Positions 48,477 through 58,271 of a stretch of DNA of 64,000 nt are shown here, in pieces. This stretch comes from Psychrobacter sp. AH5. Its GTDB lineage: Bacteria; Pseudomonadota; Gammaproteobacteria; Pseudomonadales; Moraxellaceae. Position 1 is the first letter of the stretch. Every line of letters starts with the position of its first letter. Location: NCBI RefSeq assembly GCF_040371085.1, contig NZ_JAMBMT010000001.1, positions 2,356,001 to 2,420,000 of the forward strand. The letters are read 5' to 3'. The position numbers and the translations under genes were made by a program. The notes beneath the pieces are model-generated. The model ran no database searches and was not told the DNA's origin. It was given only the letters and a program-made list of their open reading frames with translations.

Positions 48477-49349
48477 ATGAATAAATCTTTAAAAGTCGCG
48501 GCGCTACAGATGAACAGTCAGCAAGATGTCGAGGCTAATCTTAATACTATTAAAGCGGCCATTAGTGACGCTAGCAATCAAGGCGCACAGCTAGTCGTCT
48601 TACCCGAAAACTGTTGTAGTATGGGTCGGCAGTTCCCTACCGCTGAGCGCTTTGAGTCGCTGTCAGCCACATTAGGTGACTATGCTCGCGAGCATAACGT
48701 TCATCTACTAGCCGGCTCGCTACCTTGTCCGTTTCGTCCTGACGGCGTAATTGTACCAGACGGTCGCCTGCGTCAAGTCAGCCAACTGTTTGCGCCCGAT
48801 GGTACACCGCTTGCTCGTTATGACAAGATTCATCTATTTACCGCTACCGTAAGCGACGCGCAAGGCAGCTATAATGAGGCGGCGACTTTTGAGCCGGGAA
48901 CGCAGACCATAGTCACTGCTATCGAAGCTAACGATGAGGTTTATCAGTTAGGGATGATGGTCTGTTTTGATCTGCGCTTCCCCGCGCTTGCTCAGCGCTT
49001 GCGTCAAGCCGGTGCTGAGCTATTGAGCGCCCCTTCAGCCTTTACTTATATGACCGGACAAGCGCATTGGTCGCTATTACTGCGAGCACGAGCGCTAGAT
49101 AGTCAATGTTTAGTCATAGGTGCGGCGCAAGGCGGTGAGCATCATTATAAGGAAGGCAAATCGCGGCAAACTTGGGGACATAGTGCCATTACTGCCTTCG
49201 ATGGGAGGGTTTTGGATAGTTATGAGAGTAGTGAGATTAAAGCGGAGGATAATAAAGACTATGCGTTAGTGTTTGCCAGTTTGGATAAGTCAGCCCAGCA
49301 GCAAGGCCGCGAAAAAATGCCTATTTTTCAGTGCCATCGTTTGGCGTAA
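48477..49349 (+). CDS. carbon-nitrogen hydrolase (Nit1/omega-amidase-like)
   Basis: A 290-residue nitrilase-superfamily protein with the catalytic triad in place: Glu44 (VVLPENC), Lys117 (RYDKIHLF) and Cys163 (MMVCFDLRFP). The KIHLF.A.....GSYNE segment is like Nit1 and deaminated-glutathione amidase, which repairs deaminated glutathione. The second ATG (48477) is chosen for its GAGAG site. It is convergent with xerC. The specific substrate is inferred from family. Confidence 0.9.
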   Translation: MNKSLKVAALQMNSQQDVEANLNTIKAAISDASNQGAQLVVLPENCCSMGRQFPTAERFESLSATLGDYAREHNVHLLAGSLPCPFRPDGVIVPDGRLRQVSQLFAPDGTPLARYDKIHLFTATVSDAQGSYNEAATFEPGTQTIVTAIEANDEVYQLGMMVCFDLRFPALAQRLRQAGAELLSAPSAFTYMTGQAHWSLLLRARALDSQCLVIGAAQGGEHHYKEGKSRQTWGHSAITAFDGRVLDSYESSEIKAEDNKDYALVFASLDKSAQQQGREKMPIFQCHRLA

Positions 49350-49382
49350 AAGTAGTGATAAGAAACGAGTTTAGACTCAATA

Positions 49383-50363
49383 TCACTCACTATCACTTTG
49401 AGCATGAGAAGCCCGAGGATGAGCACGGTCATAGACTTGGGTTAGCTTAGCAATATCGACATGCGTATAGATTTGGGTGGTACTAATATCACTGTGCCCA
49501 AGCATCTCTTGCACTGCGCGCAAGTCGCCACTGCCAGAGAGCATATGCGAGGCAAAGCAGTGACGCAGTAGATGGGGATAGAGGTTTTGAGCGATACCAG
49601 CGCGTTTGGCAGCGACCTTGAGGCGCTGCTGTACCGCTCGCGTGGATAGCCGTGTGCCTAGCTTTTCACTAATAAAAAGTGCGGTATCTTGCCCCTCAAC
49701 CCACAGATTGCGATGCGGCAAATAACGACTGATGGCATCGCTCGCTTTAGTGCCTATCGGGACTAGGCGGGTTTTATTGCCTTTACCCGTCACCCTTACG
49801 CGCAAATCAGCCAAATCCACATCCGTTATATCGAGCGCCACAAGCTCGCCGACCCGCAGACCACTGCTATAAAGCAGCTCAAACATCGCTTTATCGCGTA
49901 GCCATAATCGCGCTTGCTCTGGCGTAGCAGGTATTTCTTGTTCAAGCAGTTGGGTGAGCAAGTCAACATCGGCAATAGACGGCAGAGGCCGCGGACTGCG
50001 TTTGAGCTGATAGCCGGTAGTCGGATTGATACGCGCTATCCCCTCTTCGATAAGCCAGCTATAAAAGTGGCGAATTGCCGATAGCTCTTGTTGTACGCTA
50101 GCCAGCGCAAGCTTATCTTCATCGAGGCGCTGAGAGATATGCTGAGCCAATTGCCGCTTATCGCAGCGCGTCCAAGTCAGGCGCTTACCACGCAGATATA
50201 GCGCTAACTGATTGACGCCCGCAAAATACGCCGCCAAAGTATGCTCAGAGTGATTGCGTACTGACAGCACATTTAACCAGCGATTCACTGGCGACAATAG
50301 CTCACGTAGCGCAGCATCCGCCTCTACACTCTTGGCTAATTGACCAAACTCTTTAACACTCAT
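49383..50363 (-). CDS. xerC: tyrosine recombinase XerC
   Basis: XerC resolves chromosome dimers at dif with XerD. The 326-residue protein has the N-terminal SAM-like DNA-binding domain (about 18-110) and catalytic residues in RVGELVALD, HLLRHCFASHML and GHSDISTTQIYTHV (Arg, His, Arg, His, Tyr). Context as the last gene after dapF fits XerC rather than XerD. It starts 27 bp after the dapF stop. Confidence 0.95.
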   Translation of the reverse strand: MSVKEFGQLAKSVEADAALRELLSPVNRWLNVLSVRNHSEHTLAAYFAGVNQLALYLRGKRLTWTRCDKRQLAQHISQRLDEDKLALASVQQELSAIRHFYSWLIEEGIARINPTTGYQLKRSPRPLPSIADVDLLTQLLEQEIPATPEQARLWLRDKAMFELLYSSGLRVGELVALDITDVDLADLRVRVTGKGNKTRLVPIGTKASDAISRYLPHRNLWVEGQDTALFISEKLGTRLSTRAVQQRLKVAAKRAGIAQNLYPHLLRHCFASHMLSGSGDLRAVQEMLGHSDISTTQIYTHVDIAKLTQVYDRAHPRASHAQSDSE

Positions 50364-50390
50364 AATGGGCCTTTACTAGCGCATAGTTGA

Positions 50391-51275
50391 CTAGGGCGTA
50401 CTAGGCTTGATACCCGCCTGCGCCATAATACCATCAGGGCTAAACACCCCTTCATAAACAAAAGCGGTAGGACCGGTCATCATCACCGAATAGCCCGGCT
50501 GCCATTTTACGATCATACTGCCGCCATAGAGCTGCGCGCGGATATCCTCGCCTTCATCAAGCCAGCCTTCACGGATACCGATAGCGACGGCCGCACAAGC
50601 GCCAGTACCACAAGCTTGGGTCTCGCCTACGCCGCGCTCATAAACTCGCAGACGAATATGGCGCTGATTCATCACTTGCATAAAGCCAACGTTGACACGA
50701 TCCGGAAAGGCTCGATGCGACTCAATCGCTTTGCCTAAGGTTTCAACTTCGGCATCTAACACATCATCGACTTTGATTACCGCGTGCGGATTGCCCATAT
50801 TAGCGACATAAAGCTGTACTGGCGTGCCTGCGACATCGAGGTGATAGGCGTTTTGAATTTTGGTAGTGGCTTTTGGGGTAAAGGGAATCTCATCCGGCTC
50901 AAATTTGGGCTTACCCATATCGACCTCGACCCAACCATAACGGTCAGTGGTCAAAGAGATAATGCCGCTAGCAGTCTCAACCCGCAAACGCTGCTTGAAG
51001 GAGAGCTTGCGCGCTTGTACAAAGCGGGCAAAACAGCGCGCGCCATTGCCGCACTGCTCAACCTCAGCCCCATCTGCATTAAATATCCGGTAGCTAAAAT
51101 CGACATCGGGACGCATCGGTGGCTCAACCACTAACAGCTGATCAAAACCAATGCCTAAATGGCGATCGCCCAACAACTGTACTAATTCTTCAGATAACTC
51201 TAAGCGCTGAGTGACTAAATCAATGACCATAAAATCATTGCCTAGCCCATGCATTTTTGTAAATTCTATTAACAT
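50391..51275 (-). CDS. dapF: diaminopimelate epimerase
   Basis: DapF converts LL- to meso-diaminopimelate for lysine and peptidoglycan. The 294-residue protein has both active cysteines (CGNGARCFARF and GETQACGTGACAA) and the opening FTKMHGLGNDFMV. xerC follows closely. An intrinsic terminator lies between lysA and dapF, so dapF-xerC probably has its own promoter. Confidence 0.97.
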   Translation of the reverse strand: MLIEFTKMHGLGNDFMVIDLVTQRLELSEELVQLLGDRHLGIGFDQLLVVEPPMRPDVDFSYRIFNADGAEVEQCGNGARCFARFVQARKLSFKQRLRVETASGIISLTTDRYGWVEVDMGKPKFEPDEIPFTPKATTKIQNAYHLDVAGTPVQLYVANMGNPHAVIKVDDVLDAEVETLGKAIESHRAFPDRVNVGFMQVMNQRHIRLRVYERGVGETQACGTGACAAVAIGIREGWLDEGEDIRAQLYGGSMIVKWQPGYSVMMTGPTAFVYEGVFSPDGIMAQAGIKPSTP

Positions 51276-51398
51276 ATCCTTGTGTCCTATTATATTTTTA
51301 GGTATGGGCTATATTAACATGCTGCCCCGCACAATGATAATTATCGACGCCTCATTTACGCTATTGATTGACAGTCTATCGTCCCAAGAATTATTATC

Positions 51399-51429
51399 AA
51401 AAAAACCCATTATCATTTAAATAATGGGT
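51399..51429 (-). terminator. terminator between lysA and dapF
   Basis: A perfect 9-bp stem ACCCATTAT/ATAATGGGT (51405-51413 and 51421-51429) with a 7-nt loop, followed on the minus strand by seven T. It splits lptM-lysA from dapF-xerC. Confidence 0.92.
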
Positions 51430-51469
51430 AGTTTTATATTAGATACTGTTAGCGCTTTATAAGACTGTC

Positions 51470-52837
51470 TTATTCAGCTTGCCACAGGCTTTCATTAGCG
51501 TATAACTCTGCAATCGTTTCGCGCTTACGCACCAGTTGATGACTCTCGCCTGAGACCATCACTTCGCTGGCACGCGGACGCGAATTATAGTTGCTACTCA
51601 TGGTAAAGCCATAAGCGCCAGCGCCGGTTATCGCTAAGATATCACCTGCTCTAAGCGCTAATAAACGATCTTTGGCCAAAAAGTCGCCCGTCTCGCAAAT
51701 AGCGCCGACGATATCCCAAGCTTGGCTATCTTTCGTCTCAATACCATGACTTGATAGGGTACTAGGAATCACCGCCATCTCCGCCTGATATAGCGCTGGA
51801 CGGATAAGATCATTCATCGCCGCGTCAACGATGGCGAAGTTTTTGTGCTCAGTAGGCTTGAGTACATCGACACGCGTTAATAACACCCCAGCATTAGCGA
51901 CCATACTACGGCCCGGCTCAAAGAATACTTTTAGGTCAAGCTGAGTCAGCTTCGGCAATAGCGCTGCTGCAAACTCATCAATAGAGACCGGCGACTCATC
52001 GATATAACGCACGCCAAGACCGCCGCCCAAATCAATGTGCTGTAGCGTAATACCCTTATCGGCCAAAGCATGCACTAGCTCAATAATTTTATCCAAAGCG
52101 GCGACAAACGGTGCTACTTCGGTCAATTGCGAGCCAATATGACAATCAATACCGATGATTTCGATATTGGGCATAGTGGCAGCTTGCTCATAGACCGCTA
52201 ACGCTTGTTCGTGAGCGATGCCAAATTTATTATCTTTAAGGCCAGTTGAGATATAAGGATGAGTCTTGGCATCGACATCAGGATTGACTCGAAGCGATAT
52301 CGGCGCGGACTTATCGAGCTGCGCCGCTACTTTATTAATCAACGATAGCTCGCTTATGGACTCAACATTAAAGCAGCTGATACCTTGATTGAGCGCAAAT
52401 TCGATATCCTCATAAGTCTTACCAACGCCTGAGTAAACTACGCGATTCGCTTGTCCGCCAGCGGCTAACACTCGCATTAGCTCACCACGTGAGACGATAT
52501 CAAAGCCTGCACCAGCCTGCGCCAAAATTCCTAGTACCGCAAGATTAGAATTGGCTTTTACCGCGTAGCAAATCTGATGCTCGACACTAGCGAAGCTATC
52601 ACTGTAGGCCTTATAAACTTCCAATATCGCTTGTTTTGAATACACATAACACGGCGTTTGATACTGCTCAGCCACAGCTTTGATGCTGACGTCTTCTATA
52701 TGTAGAGCCTCATCACGATAGCTCAGCGCTGGCAAATGCGCGGTTAGCGCTTTGGCATCGATATACAGACCTGTTTCGGTTTGCGTAGTAATAGCAGTAG
52801 TGCTGCCCATGTCCGTAGTCGCCTCAGAGTTGCTCAT
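51470..52837 (-). CDS. lysA: diaminopimelate decarboxylase
   Basis: LysA makes lysine from meso-diaminopimelate with pyridoxal phosphate. The PLP lysine is in YAVKANSN, and the family segments LGGGLGVRY, EPGRSMVANAGVL, CETGDFLA and GAYGFTMSSNYNSRPRASEV are present. At 455 residues it has a 30-residue N-terminal extension beyond E. coli LysA (420). lptM is 70 bp upstream. Confidence 0.97.
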   Translation of the reverse strand: MSNSEATTDMGSTTAITTQTETGLYIDAKALTAHLPALSYRDEALHIEDVSIKAVAEQYQTPCYVYSKQAILEVYKAYSDSFASVEHQICYAVKANSNLAVLGILAQAGAGFDIVSRGELMRVLAAGGQANRVVYSGVGKTYEDIEFALNQGISCFNVESISELSLINKVAAQLDKSAPISLRVNPDVDAKTHPYISTGLKDNKFGIAHEQALAVYEQAATMPNIEIIGIDCHIGSQLTEVAPFVAALDKIIELVHALADKGITLQHIDLGGGLGVRYIDESPVSIDEFAAALLPKLTQLDLKVFFEPGRSMVANAGVLLTRVDVLKPTEHKNFAIVDAAMNDLIRPALYQAEMAVIPSTLSSHGIETKDSQAWDIVGAICETGDFLAKDRLLALRAGDILAITGAGAYGFTMSSNYNSRPRASEVMVSGESHQLVRKRETIAELYANESLWQAE

Positions 52838-52907
52838 AGTTTTATCTCAAATTTAATCAAATGAATTAAGTTTTATTTTCTAAAAAAAGCTTACAAAATA
52901 GTATTTA

Positions 52908-53183
52908 CTAATAGTCGTTCGGATCATCGCTAGGCTCAGGCAGTATGATTTGTTGCTGTTCTAGATAACGCTCTCGCTCGTAGCTCTCATCACCTATGTC
53001 AGAGAATGCCGCATCTTGTGGTTGGCTAGTACTCTCTAATCTCTCAGAGCTAGTCACTAATCCTTTCTCGCTATCCGCTAAATACAAAGCGCCTTTTTGT
53101 CCACAGCCGCTCAAACTTAGAGCCGCTACCAAGCCTATAAAAGTAAACTGTGCTAATAAAGAATCTCGTTTCAAAGTCATCAT
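52908..53183 (-). CDS. lptM: LPS-translocon lipoprotein LptM (YifL-like)
   Basis: LptM is a small lipoprotein that assists LptD oxidation and maturation. The 91-residue protein has the signature lipobox LSGCGQKGALYL with Cys27. It sits immediately upstream of lysA, the conserved place. The C-terminal half is acidic and Glu/Asp/Pro-rich (PEPSDDPNDY). Confidence 0.9.
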   Translation of the reverse strand: MMTLKRDSLLAQFTFIGLVAALSLSGCGQKGALYLADSEKGLVTSSERLESTSQPQDAAFSDIGDESYERERYLEQQQIILPEPSDDPNDY

Positions 53184-53682
53184 GAGTCATCGACCATTAA
53201 CAGGTATCAAGAAAATATTGGTTTGTAATAATAGCATCAATTGATAAAGAGTGACTGGCTTTAGCGCTAATTTTATCGATCATTTTGGCCACTATTTGCC
53301 CCTTACTATCTGCTATACGATGCATGCAGTTAGTAGTTATTAATCCTATAAATTCTAAGATATAGTTGGTTTTTTATAAAATAAAGATTGGGTTAAATGA
53401 TATGGTTTTTGACAAGGAGCGCATACAGTACGCTAGCAAAGTCTATATCAATCCTGCAAGGGAGCGGCTAGACTTTTAGTTAGCCTATACTATGTCTGTA
53501 TTGGCTCAATCTACAGCAGTAACTAACACTTGACGAATGCTTACCTTAAACCTTATAGTTGTTGTGGTATAGCATTTAGCAATATTCAGCATAACCCTTT
53601 GCAATGAGGCTACCTCTAAGCGATGTGATAGGCTATTGACTGATTAGCACCCCTGCCCCCTAACATAATCTAAGGATAGAGC
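53184..53682. other. intergenic region between lptM and ackA
   Basis: 499 bp between divergent genes. The ackA ribosome site (AAGGATAG) is at the right end. I found no terminator, riboswitch or convincing promoter pair; a TATACT hexamer near 53490 could be a -10 for ackA. Confidence 0.5.
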
Positions 53683-54918
53683 ATGACTGACAGCGTCAAC
53701 ACTTCCACTTTCAACGACCAAAATTCGGACGGCTCGCAGCTTACTAACCCCACTTTAGTACTCAACTGCGGCTCCTCTTCTATTAAATACGCCTTAATCA
53801 GTGAAGATGAATCAACTCGTATCACTGGACTTGCCGAAAACTTAGGTCTTGATACGGCTCGTATTAAGCATACCGCCTTAAATGGCGAAAAGCTTGAAAT
53901 CGCTATCCCTGGCGGACGTCATAAGCTTGCTTTACAAAAAATCCTTGAGCTCCTTGAGCAATATCACTTTATCGCGGTAGGCCATCGCGGGGTACACGGC
54001 GGCCGTGAGTACTCTGAGGCGGTCAAAGTTGATGATCATGTGCTAGCAGAAGTCAAACGCCTCAAGTCATTAGCGCCTTTGCATAATCCAGCTAATGCTC
54101 TAGGTATCGAAGCGGTACAAGCGCTTTATCCCGATATTCCGCAAGTGGTGGTTTTTGATACCGCTTTTCACCAAACTATGCCGCCCGTTGCTTATCGTTA
54201 TCCGATTCCAAAAGCGCTATATGAAGAGGACAAAATCCGTCGTTATGGCTTCCATGGTACTTCACACGCTTATGTATCAGAAAGAGCGAGTGAAATCACT
54301 GATGCCAAAGGCCCACATGGTTGGTTGACTGCGCATTTAGGTAATGGCTGCTCAGCGACCGCCGTTTATGATGGCAAAAGCTTAGATACCAGTATGGGAC
54401 TGACGCCGCTTGAGGGTTTGATGATGGGCACGCGTAGTGGTGATGTTGATCCAAGTCTACATATTCATCTCAAGCGTCAGCTAGGCATGAGCTTAGAGGA
54501 TATCGATAAGATGCTCAATAGCGAAAGTGGCCTATTAGGTATCTCTGGTCTGTCTAATGATCTTCGTACTGTAGAGCAAGCAGCTAACGAAGGTCATAAA
54601 GATGCGATGCTAGCTATCGAGATGTTCTCTTATCGCGTCGGTAAGTACTTGGCAAGCCTTAGCTGTGCGTTACCTGAATTTACCGGTATTGTCTTCACCG
54701 GCGGTATTGGCGAGAACTCAGCGACTACGCGCGCGCGTATCTTAAACGTCATGCGCCATTTCGGTATTACCTTTGATGCTGATAAAAATAAAACGCTGGC
54801 AGGCGGCGCAGAAGGTAGCTTTCATACCGACGATAGCAGCATTGAGCTATGGGTCATCCCAACTGATGAAGAGTGTCAGATTGCCAAAGAGACGCGTCAG
54901 ACTTTGGGCTTAGATTAG
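53683..54918 (+). CDS. ackA: acetate kinase
   Basis: AckA converts acetyl phosphate and ADP to acetate and ATP, reversibly. The 411-residue protein has VLNCGSSSIKYALI, HRGVHGG, VFDTAFHQTMP, YGFHGTSHAYV and the GTRSGDVDP segment. It has an N-terminal Ser/Asn-rich lead of about 20 residues. A terminator follows and then pta, so the pair is adjacent yet partly separable. Confidence 0.98.
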   Translation: MTDSVNTSTFNDQNSDGSQLTNPTLVLNCGSSSIKYALISEDESTRITGLAENLGLDTARIKHTALNGEKLEIAIPGGRHKLALQKILELLEQYHFIAVGHRGVHGGREYSEAVKVDDHVLAEVKRLKSLAPLHNPANALGIEAVQALYPDIPQVVVFDTAFHQTMPPVAYRYPIPKALYEEDKIRRYGFHGTSHAYVSERASEITDAKGPHGWLTAHLGNGCSATAVYDGKSLDTSMGLTPLEGLMMGTRSGDVDPSLHIHLKRQLGMSLEDIDKMLNSESGLLGISGLSNDLRTVEQAANEGHKDAMLAIEMFSYRVGKYLASLSCALPEFTGIVFTGGIGENSATTRARILNVMRHFGITFDADKNKTLAGGAEGSFHTDDSSIELWVIPTDEECQIAKETRQTLGLD

Positions 54919-54942
54919 ACTGATCTTGTAATAGGATAAAAC

Positions 54943-54977
54943 AAGCGCTGTAGCTATATAAGTAGAGCGCTTTTTTT
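54943..54977 (+). terminator. terminator between ackA and pta
   Basis: AAGCGCT/AGCGCTT arms (54943-54949 and 54966-54972) with a 16-nt loop, ending in seven T. Confidence 0.82.
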
Positions 54978-55012
54978 GAACGCTTAAAGTACAACAAACC
55001 ATAGGATATGCT

Positions 55013-57160
55013 ATGCAAACCATTTTACTTGTCCCTATTAGCCGCGGTATCGGCGTCACCTCAGCCGCTCTTGGTCTGATCCGCGCCCTCGATTATAACG
55101 GTATTAAAGCTGGCTTTATGAAGCCTTTTTTGCAAGATGATAGCCTAGATAAACAAAACAGCCTTGATAGCTCAAGCGCGCTTATTATGCACGCTTTTGG
55201 ACTCACTCCGCCCAAATCTATCAACCGCCAGCGCGTTGAGCGCATGATAGGCGATGGTAATCTCGATGAGCTGATGGAAGAGGTTATCGGTAACTATCAC
55301 AGCATCGAGGGCGATCAAGACGTCATTATCTGTGAAGGCTTAGTACCGACCACAGAAGCCTCATATGCTTCGCAGATTAACCAAGCTATCGCTCATGCAT
55401 TGGACGCCAAAATTATCTTTGTCAGCACCGTCGATACTAGTAATCCAGCGCAGCTCGCCGACAAGCTCGACGTCCATGCGCGCGAGTTTGGCGGTATTGC
55501 TCATGAGCGTACGCTAGGCTGTATTCTCATGCGAGTACACGATGTACCCAATACCTTTGAGACTCAGCCGGTAGCGCCTGGTGAAGCGGTAGTCAGCTTA
55601 GATGACGGCTTTATGCAAGAAGTGCAGCGCCTATCGCCGCATTTTCATAGTGATAATTTCCGCTTAATTGGCGTGGTGCCGTTTAGTGATTCGCTATCGG
55701 TGCCGCGTACTTGGGATATCGCCGCTGAGCTTGATGCCACTTGGCTCAATGTCGGTGAAGCCAAATCACGCCGTATCAATAATATCAGCTTAACTGCTCG
55801 TTCGGTTGCGCGAGTCGATGAAATCTTTAAACGTGGTACGCTTATAGTAGTACCCGGCGATCGGGATGATTTATTGCTAGCCGCAGGACTTGCTTGTATC
55901 AATGGCGTGCCGTTAGCGGGCCTAGTATTAACGGGCGGCGTCTCGCCCAACCCTACTGTCGCAGAGCTGTGGCAATCGGCGTTAAAGACGGGTATTCCAG
56001 TGATGAGTGTCGAGACCGATAGCTTTGAGACGGTGCAGAACTTATTACAAATGAGCTCGGAGATTCCAAGCGATGATACTGAGCGCGCCACTGATGTCGC
56101 CCGTTATGTCGCCGCCCATCTCGATCTAAGCTGGATCAAGGATTACTTCAGCGGCGATTATGTCCCGCGCCTGTCGCCGGCAGCGTTTCGTCATCAAGTG
56201 GTCAAAAAAGCGCAAATTGCCAAAAAACGTATCGTATTGCCAGAAGGTTCGGAGCCCCGCACCGTTGAGGCCGCTTGCATCTGCCAAAGCCGCGGTATCG
56301 CTGACTGTGTGCTATTAGCTAAGCGCAGTGAGGTCGAGCAAGTCGCCAAAAACCGCGATCTTATTCTGCCAGAAGGGCTCGAGATTATCGATCCTGACAT
56401 GCTTGACATGAGTAAATATATCGCCGCAGTCGTTGAGCGCCGTAAAGGAAAAACCTCTGAGACACAGGCCGCCGAGCAGTTAGAGGATACGGTCTTTTTA
56501 GGGACAACTATGCTGCAAATGGATGAAGTAGATGGCCTAGTTTCTGGCGCTATTCACACCACTGCTAATACCGTGCGTCCCGCTTTTCAGCTCATTAAGA
56601 CCGCGCCGCAGTACTCGTTAGTGTCGTCTATCTTCTTTATGCTATTGCCTGAGCAAGTGGTGGTCTATGGCGACTGCGCTATCAACCCGGACCCCACTGC
56701 TGAGGAGCTCGCTGAGATTGCTATTCAATCGGCGCAGTCGGCAGCAGCCTTCGGTATCGATCCGAAAGTGGCGATGATTAGCTACTCTACTGGCGCGTCC
56801 GGCAGCGGCGCTGATGTCGAAAAAGTCATTCGTGCCACTGAAATCGTGCGCGAACGCGAGCCAAACCTAGCGGTGGATGGACCACTTCAGTACGATGCGG
56901 CGTCAGTGATGAGCGTTGGTAAACAAAAAGCGCCAGACTCAAAAGTCGCCGGTCAAGCCAATGTGTTTATCTTCCCAGATCTAAATACCGGTAACACTAC
57001 CTATAAGGCGGTACAGCGTAGTGCTAACGTCATCAGCGTAGGCCCGATGCTACAGGGCTTGAATAAGCCGGTAAACGATTTATCGCGCGGTGCGTTGGTT
57101 GATGATATTGTCTACACTATCGCTCTGACGGCTATTCAGGCTTATAGTGATGCCATTTAA
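55013..57160 (+). CDS. pta: phosphate acetyltransferase
   Basis: Pta interconverts acetyl-CoA and acetyl phosphate. At 715 residues it is the long E. coli type: an N-terminal P-loop-like BioD domain (LVPISRGIGVTSAALGLIRAL), a DRTGG domain, and a C-terminal PTA_PTB catalytic domain from about 390 (KRIVLPEGSEPRTVEAA, MISYSTGASGSG, GPLQYDAA). The start has AGGATAT upstream. It works with ackA just before it; a perfect hairpin terminator follows. Confidence 0.97.
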   Translation: MQTILLVPISRGIGVTSAALGLIRALDYNGIKAGFMKPFLQDDSLDKQNSLDSSSALIMHAFGLTPPKSINRQRVERMIGDGNLDELMEEVIGNYHSIEGDQDVIICEGLVPTTEASYASQINQAIAHALDAKIIFVSTVDTSNPAQLADKLDVHAREFGGIAHERTLGCILMRVHDVPNTFETQPVAPGEAVVSLDDGFMQEVQRLSPHFHSDNFRLIGVVPFSDSLSVPRTWDIAAELDATWLNVGEAKSRRINNISLTARSVARVDEIFKRGTLIVVPGDRDDLLLAAGLACINGVPLAGLVLTGGVSPNPTVAELWQSALKTGIPVMSVETDSFETVQNLLQMSSEIPSDDTERATDVARYVAAHLDLSWIKDYFSGDYVPRLSPAAFRHQVVKKAQIAKKRIVLPEGSEPRTVEAACICQSRGIADCVLLAKRSEVEQVAKNRDLILPEGLEIIDPDMLDMSKYIAAVVERRKGKTSETQAAEQLEDTVFLGTTMLQMDEVDGLVSGAIHTTANTVRPAFQLIKTAPQYSLVSSIFFMLLPEQVVVYGDCAINPDPTAEELAEIAIQSAQSAAAFGIDPKVAMISYSTGASGSGADVEKVIRATEIVREREPNLAVDGPLQYDAASVMSVGKQKAPDSKVAGQANVFIFPDLNTGNTTYKAVQRSANVISVGPMLQGLNKPVNDLSRGALVDDIVYTIALTAIQAYSDAI

Positions 57161-57191
57161 TGACTTAAGGTTTAAGGTTTTAATGAACGAG

Positions 57192-57223
57192 CGCTCATCA
57201 TAAGGTTATGATGAGCGTTTTTT
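57192..57223 (+). terminator. intrinsic terminator of pta
   Basis: A perfect 10-bp stem CGCTCATCAT/ATGATGAGCG (57192-57201 and 57208-57217), 6-nt loop, six T. Confidence 0.96.
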
Positions 57224-57288
57224 ATTTAAGCGCTGGACAATCTTAAAACTTATCAGCAATGTTTATACTCAATGGTTATAATGACGCC

Positions 57289-58176
57289 ATGACCGACAAC
57301 TCCTCCCTTACTCCTACCAAGCAGATACCTAAACCAGCCATTCGTGCCTATTTGGGCGGCTCGTTTAATCCGGTACATAACGCTCATATCGAGATGGCGA
57401 CGCAGGTTTATACTGCTCTTGCGCCTTTGGCGAATCAGCAGCACTATGAGCTACAAGTGTCCTTATTACCTAATGCCCGCTCGCCTTTTAAACAGCAAAG
57501 CACTGATCCCAAACATCGCTTAGCGATGCTAAAACTGGTGGTGCAAGACACGCCGCTGCGCATTGATGAGCTTGAGCTTTGGCAAGAGCCGCCGGTCTAT
57601 ACTATCGATAGCGTGCGCACTTTACGTCAGCGTTACCCTAATGATTGTTTAATATTTATTATGGGTATGGATAGTGCACGTAGTCTAGAGCACTGGAAAC
57701 AGGGCTTACAGCTGACGGATTATGTCAATCTTTGGCTGTTTGATCGAAGTGATAGAGATAGCGAGAAATACGCTTGTAATACTTATGCTACAGACCCTAT
57801 CTGCAACAGCAGAACCTTTGGTAAACCAGTCTTGAGCGATAAACAGCAAGCTACCTTAATCAGCGAGCTTCCCAATCAGTTACAGCGCCAAGTCGTTAAC
57901 TCTATCAGCGAGCTAATACCGAGTCCGAATGACTCTCTAAAAGAGCAACCCTTAGCAGAAAAACCCTTGAAAACCCTGCCTAAAGGACGCATTTATATAG
58001 ACTTAACAGCGATTAAAAAGATTTCAAGTACTGAGATTCGCAGACACTTACGGCACTCTCTGATAACGCCCGTAACAGAAGAGAGCTTGCTCAAAGACGC
58101 AAATTATCTCTCCAAACACCTACATCCTGCGGTTTATGACTATATTGTGCAGCATAAGCTATATTCCGTTGACTAA
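57289..58176 (+). CDS. nadD: nicotinate-nucleotide adenylyltransferase
   Basis: NadD joins ATP and nicotinate mononucleotide in NAD synthesis. The nucleotide motif GGSFNPVHNAHIE and the C-terminal ISSTEIRR are canonical. Between the core and ISSTEIR lies an extra stretch of roughly 60-70 residues (from about WLFDRSDR), so at 295 residues it exceeds the usual 210-220. The start could be 57259 or 57289; neither has a Shine-Dalgarno site, and a TATAAT at 57277-57282 would put transcription at the 57289 ATG. rsfS follows 95 bp later. Confidence 0.92.
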   Translation: MTDNSSLTPTKQIPKPAIRAYLGGSFNPVHNAHIEMATQVYTALAPLANQQHYELQVSLLPNARSPFKQQSTDPKHRLAMLKLVVQDTPLRIDELELWQEPPVYTIDSVRTLRQRYPNDCLIFIMGMDSARSLEHWKQGLQLTDYVNLWLFDRSDRDSEKYACNTYATDPICNSRTFGKPVLSDKQQATLISELPNQLQRQVVNSISELIPSPNDSLKEQPLAEKPLKTLPKGRIYIDLTAIKKISSTEIRRHLRHSLITPVTEESLLKDANYLSKHLHPAVYDYIVQHKLYSVD

Positions 58177-58271
58177 TTCCGTTAAAATCACCTTATTCTA
58201 GTCATGACCATACACTTGGCCCATGACGACTTATATTCTATAGCTAGTGACGATTAAAGAGACTCAAATTT

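Noticed and set aside
55645..56091. Long minus-strand frame (148 residues) inside pta
   Set aside because: Antisense shadow of a strongly conserved coding region, with Ser/Thr-rich composition typical of such shadows.
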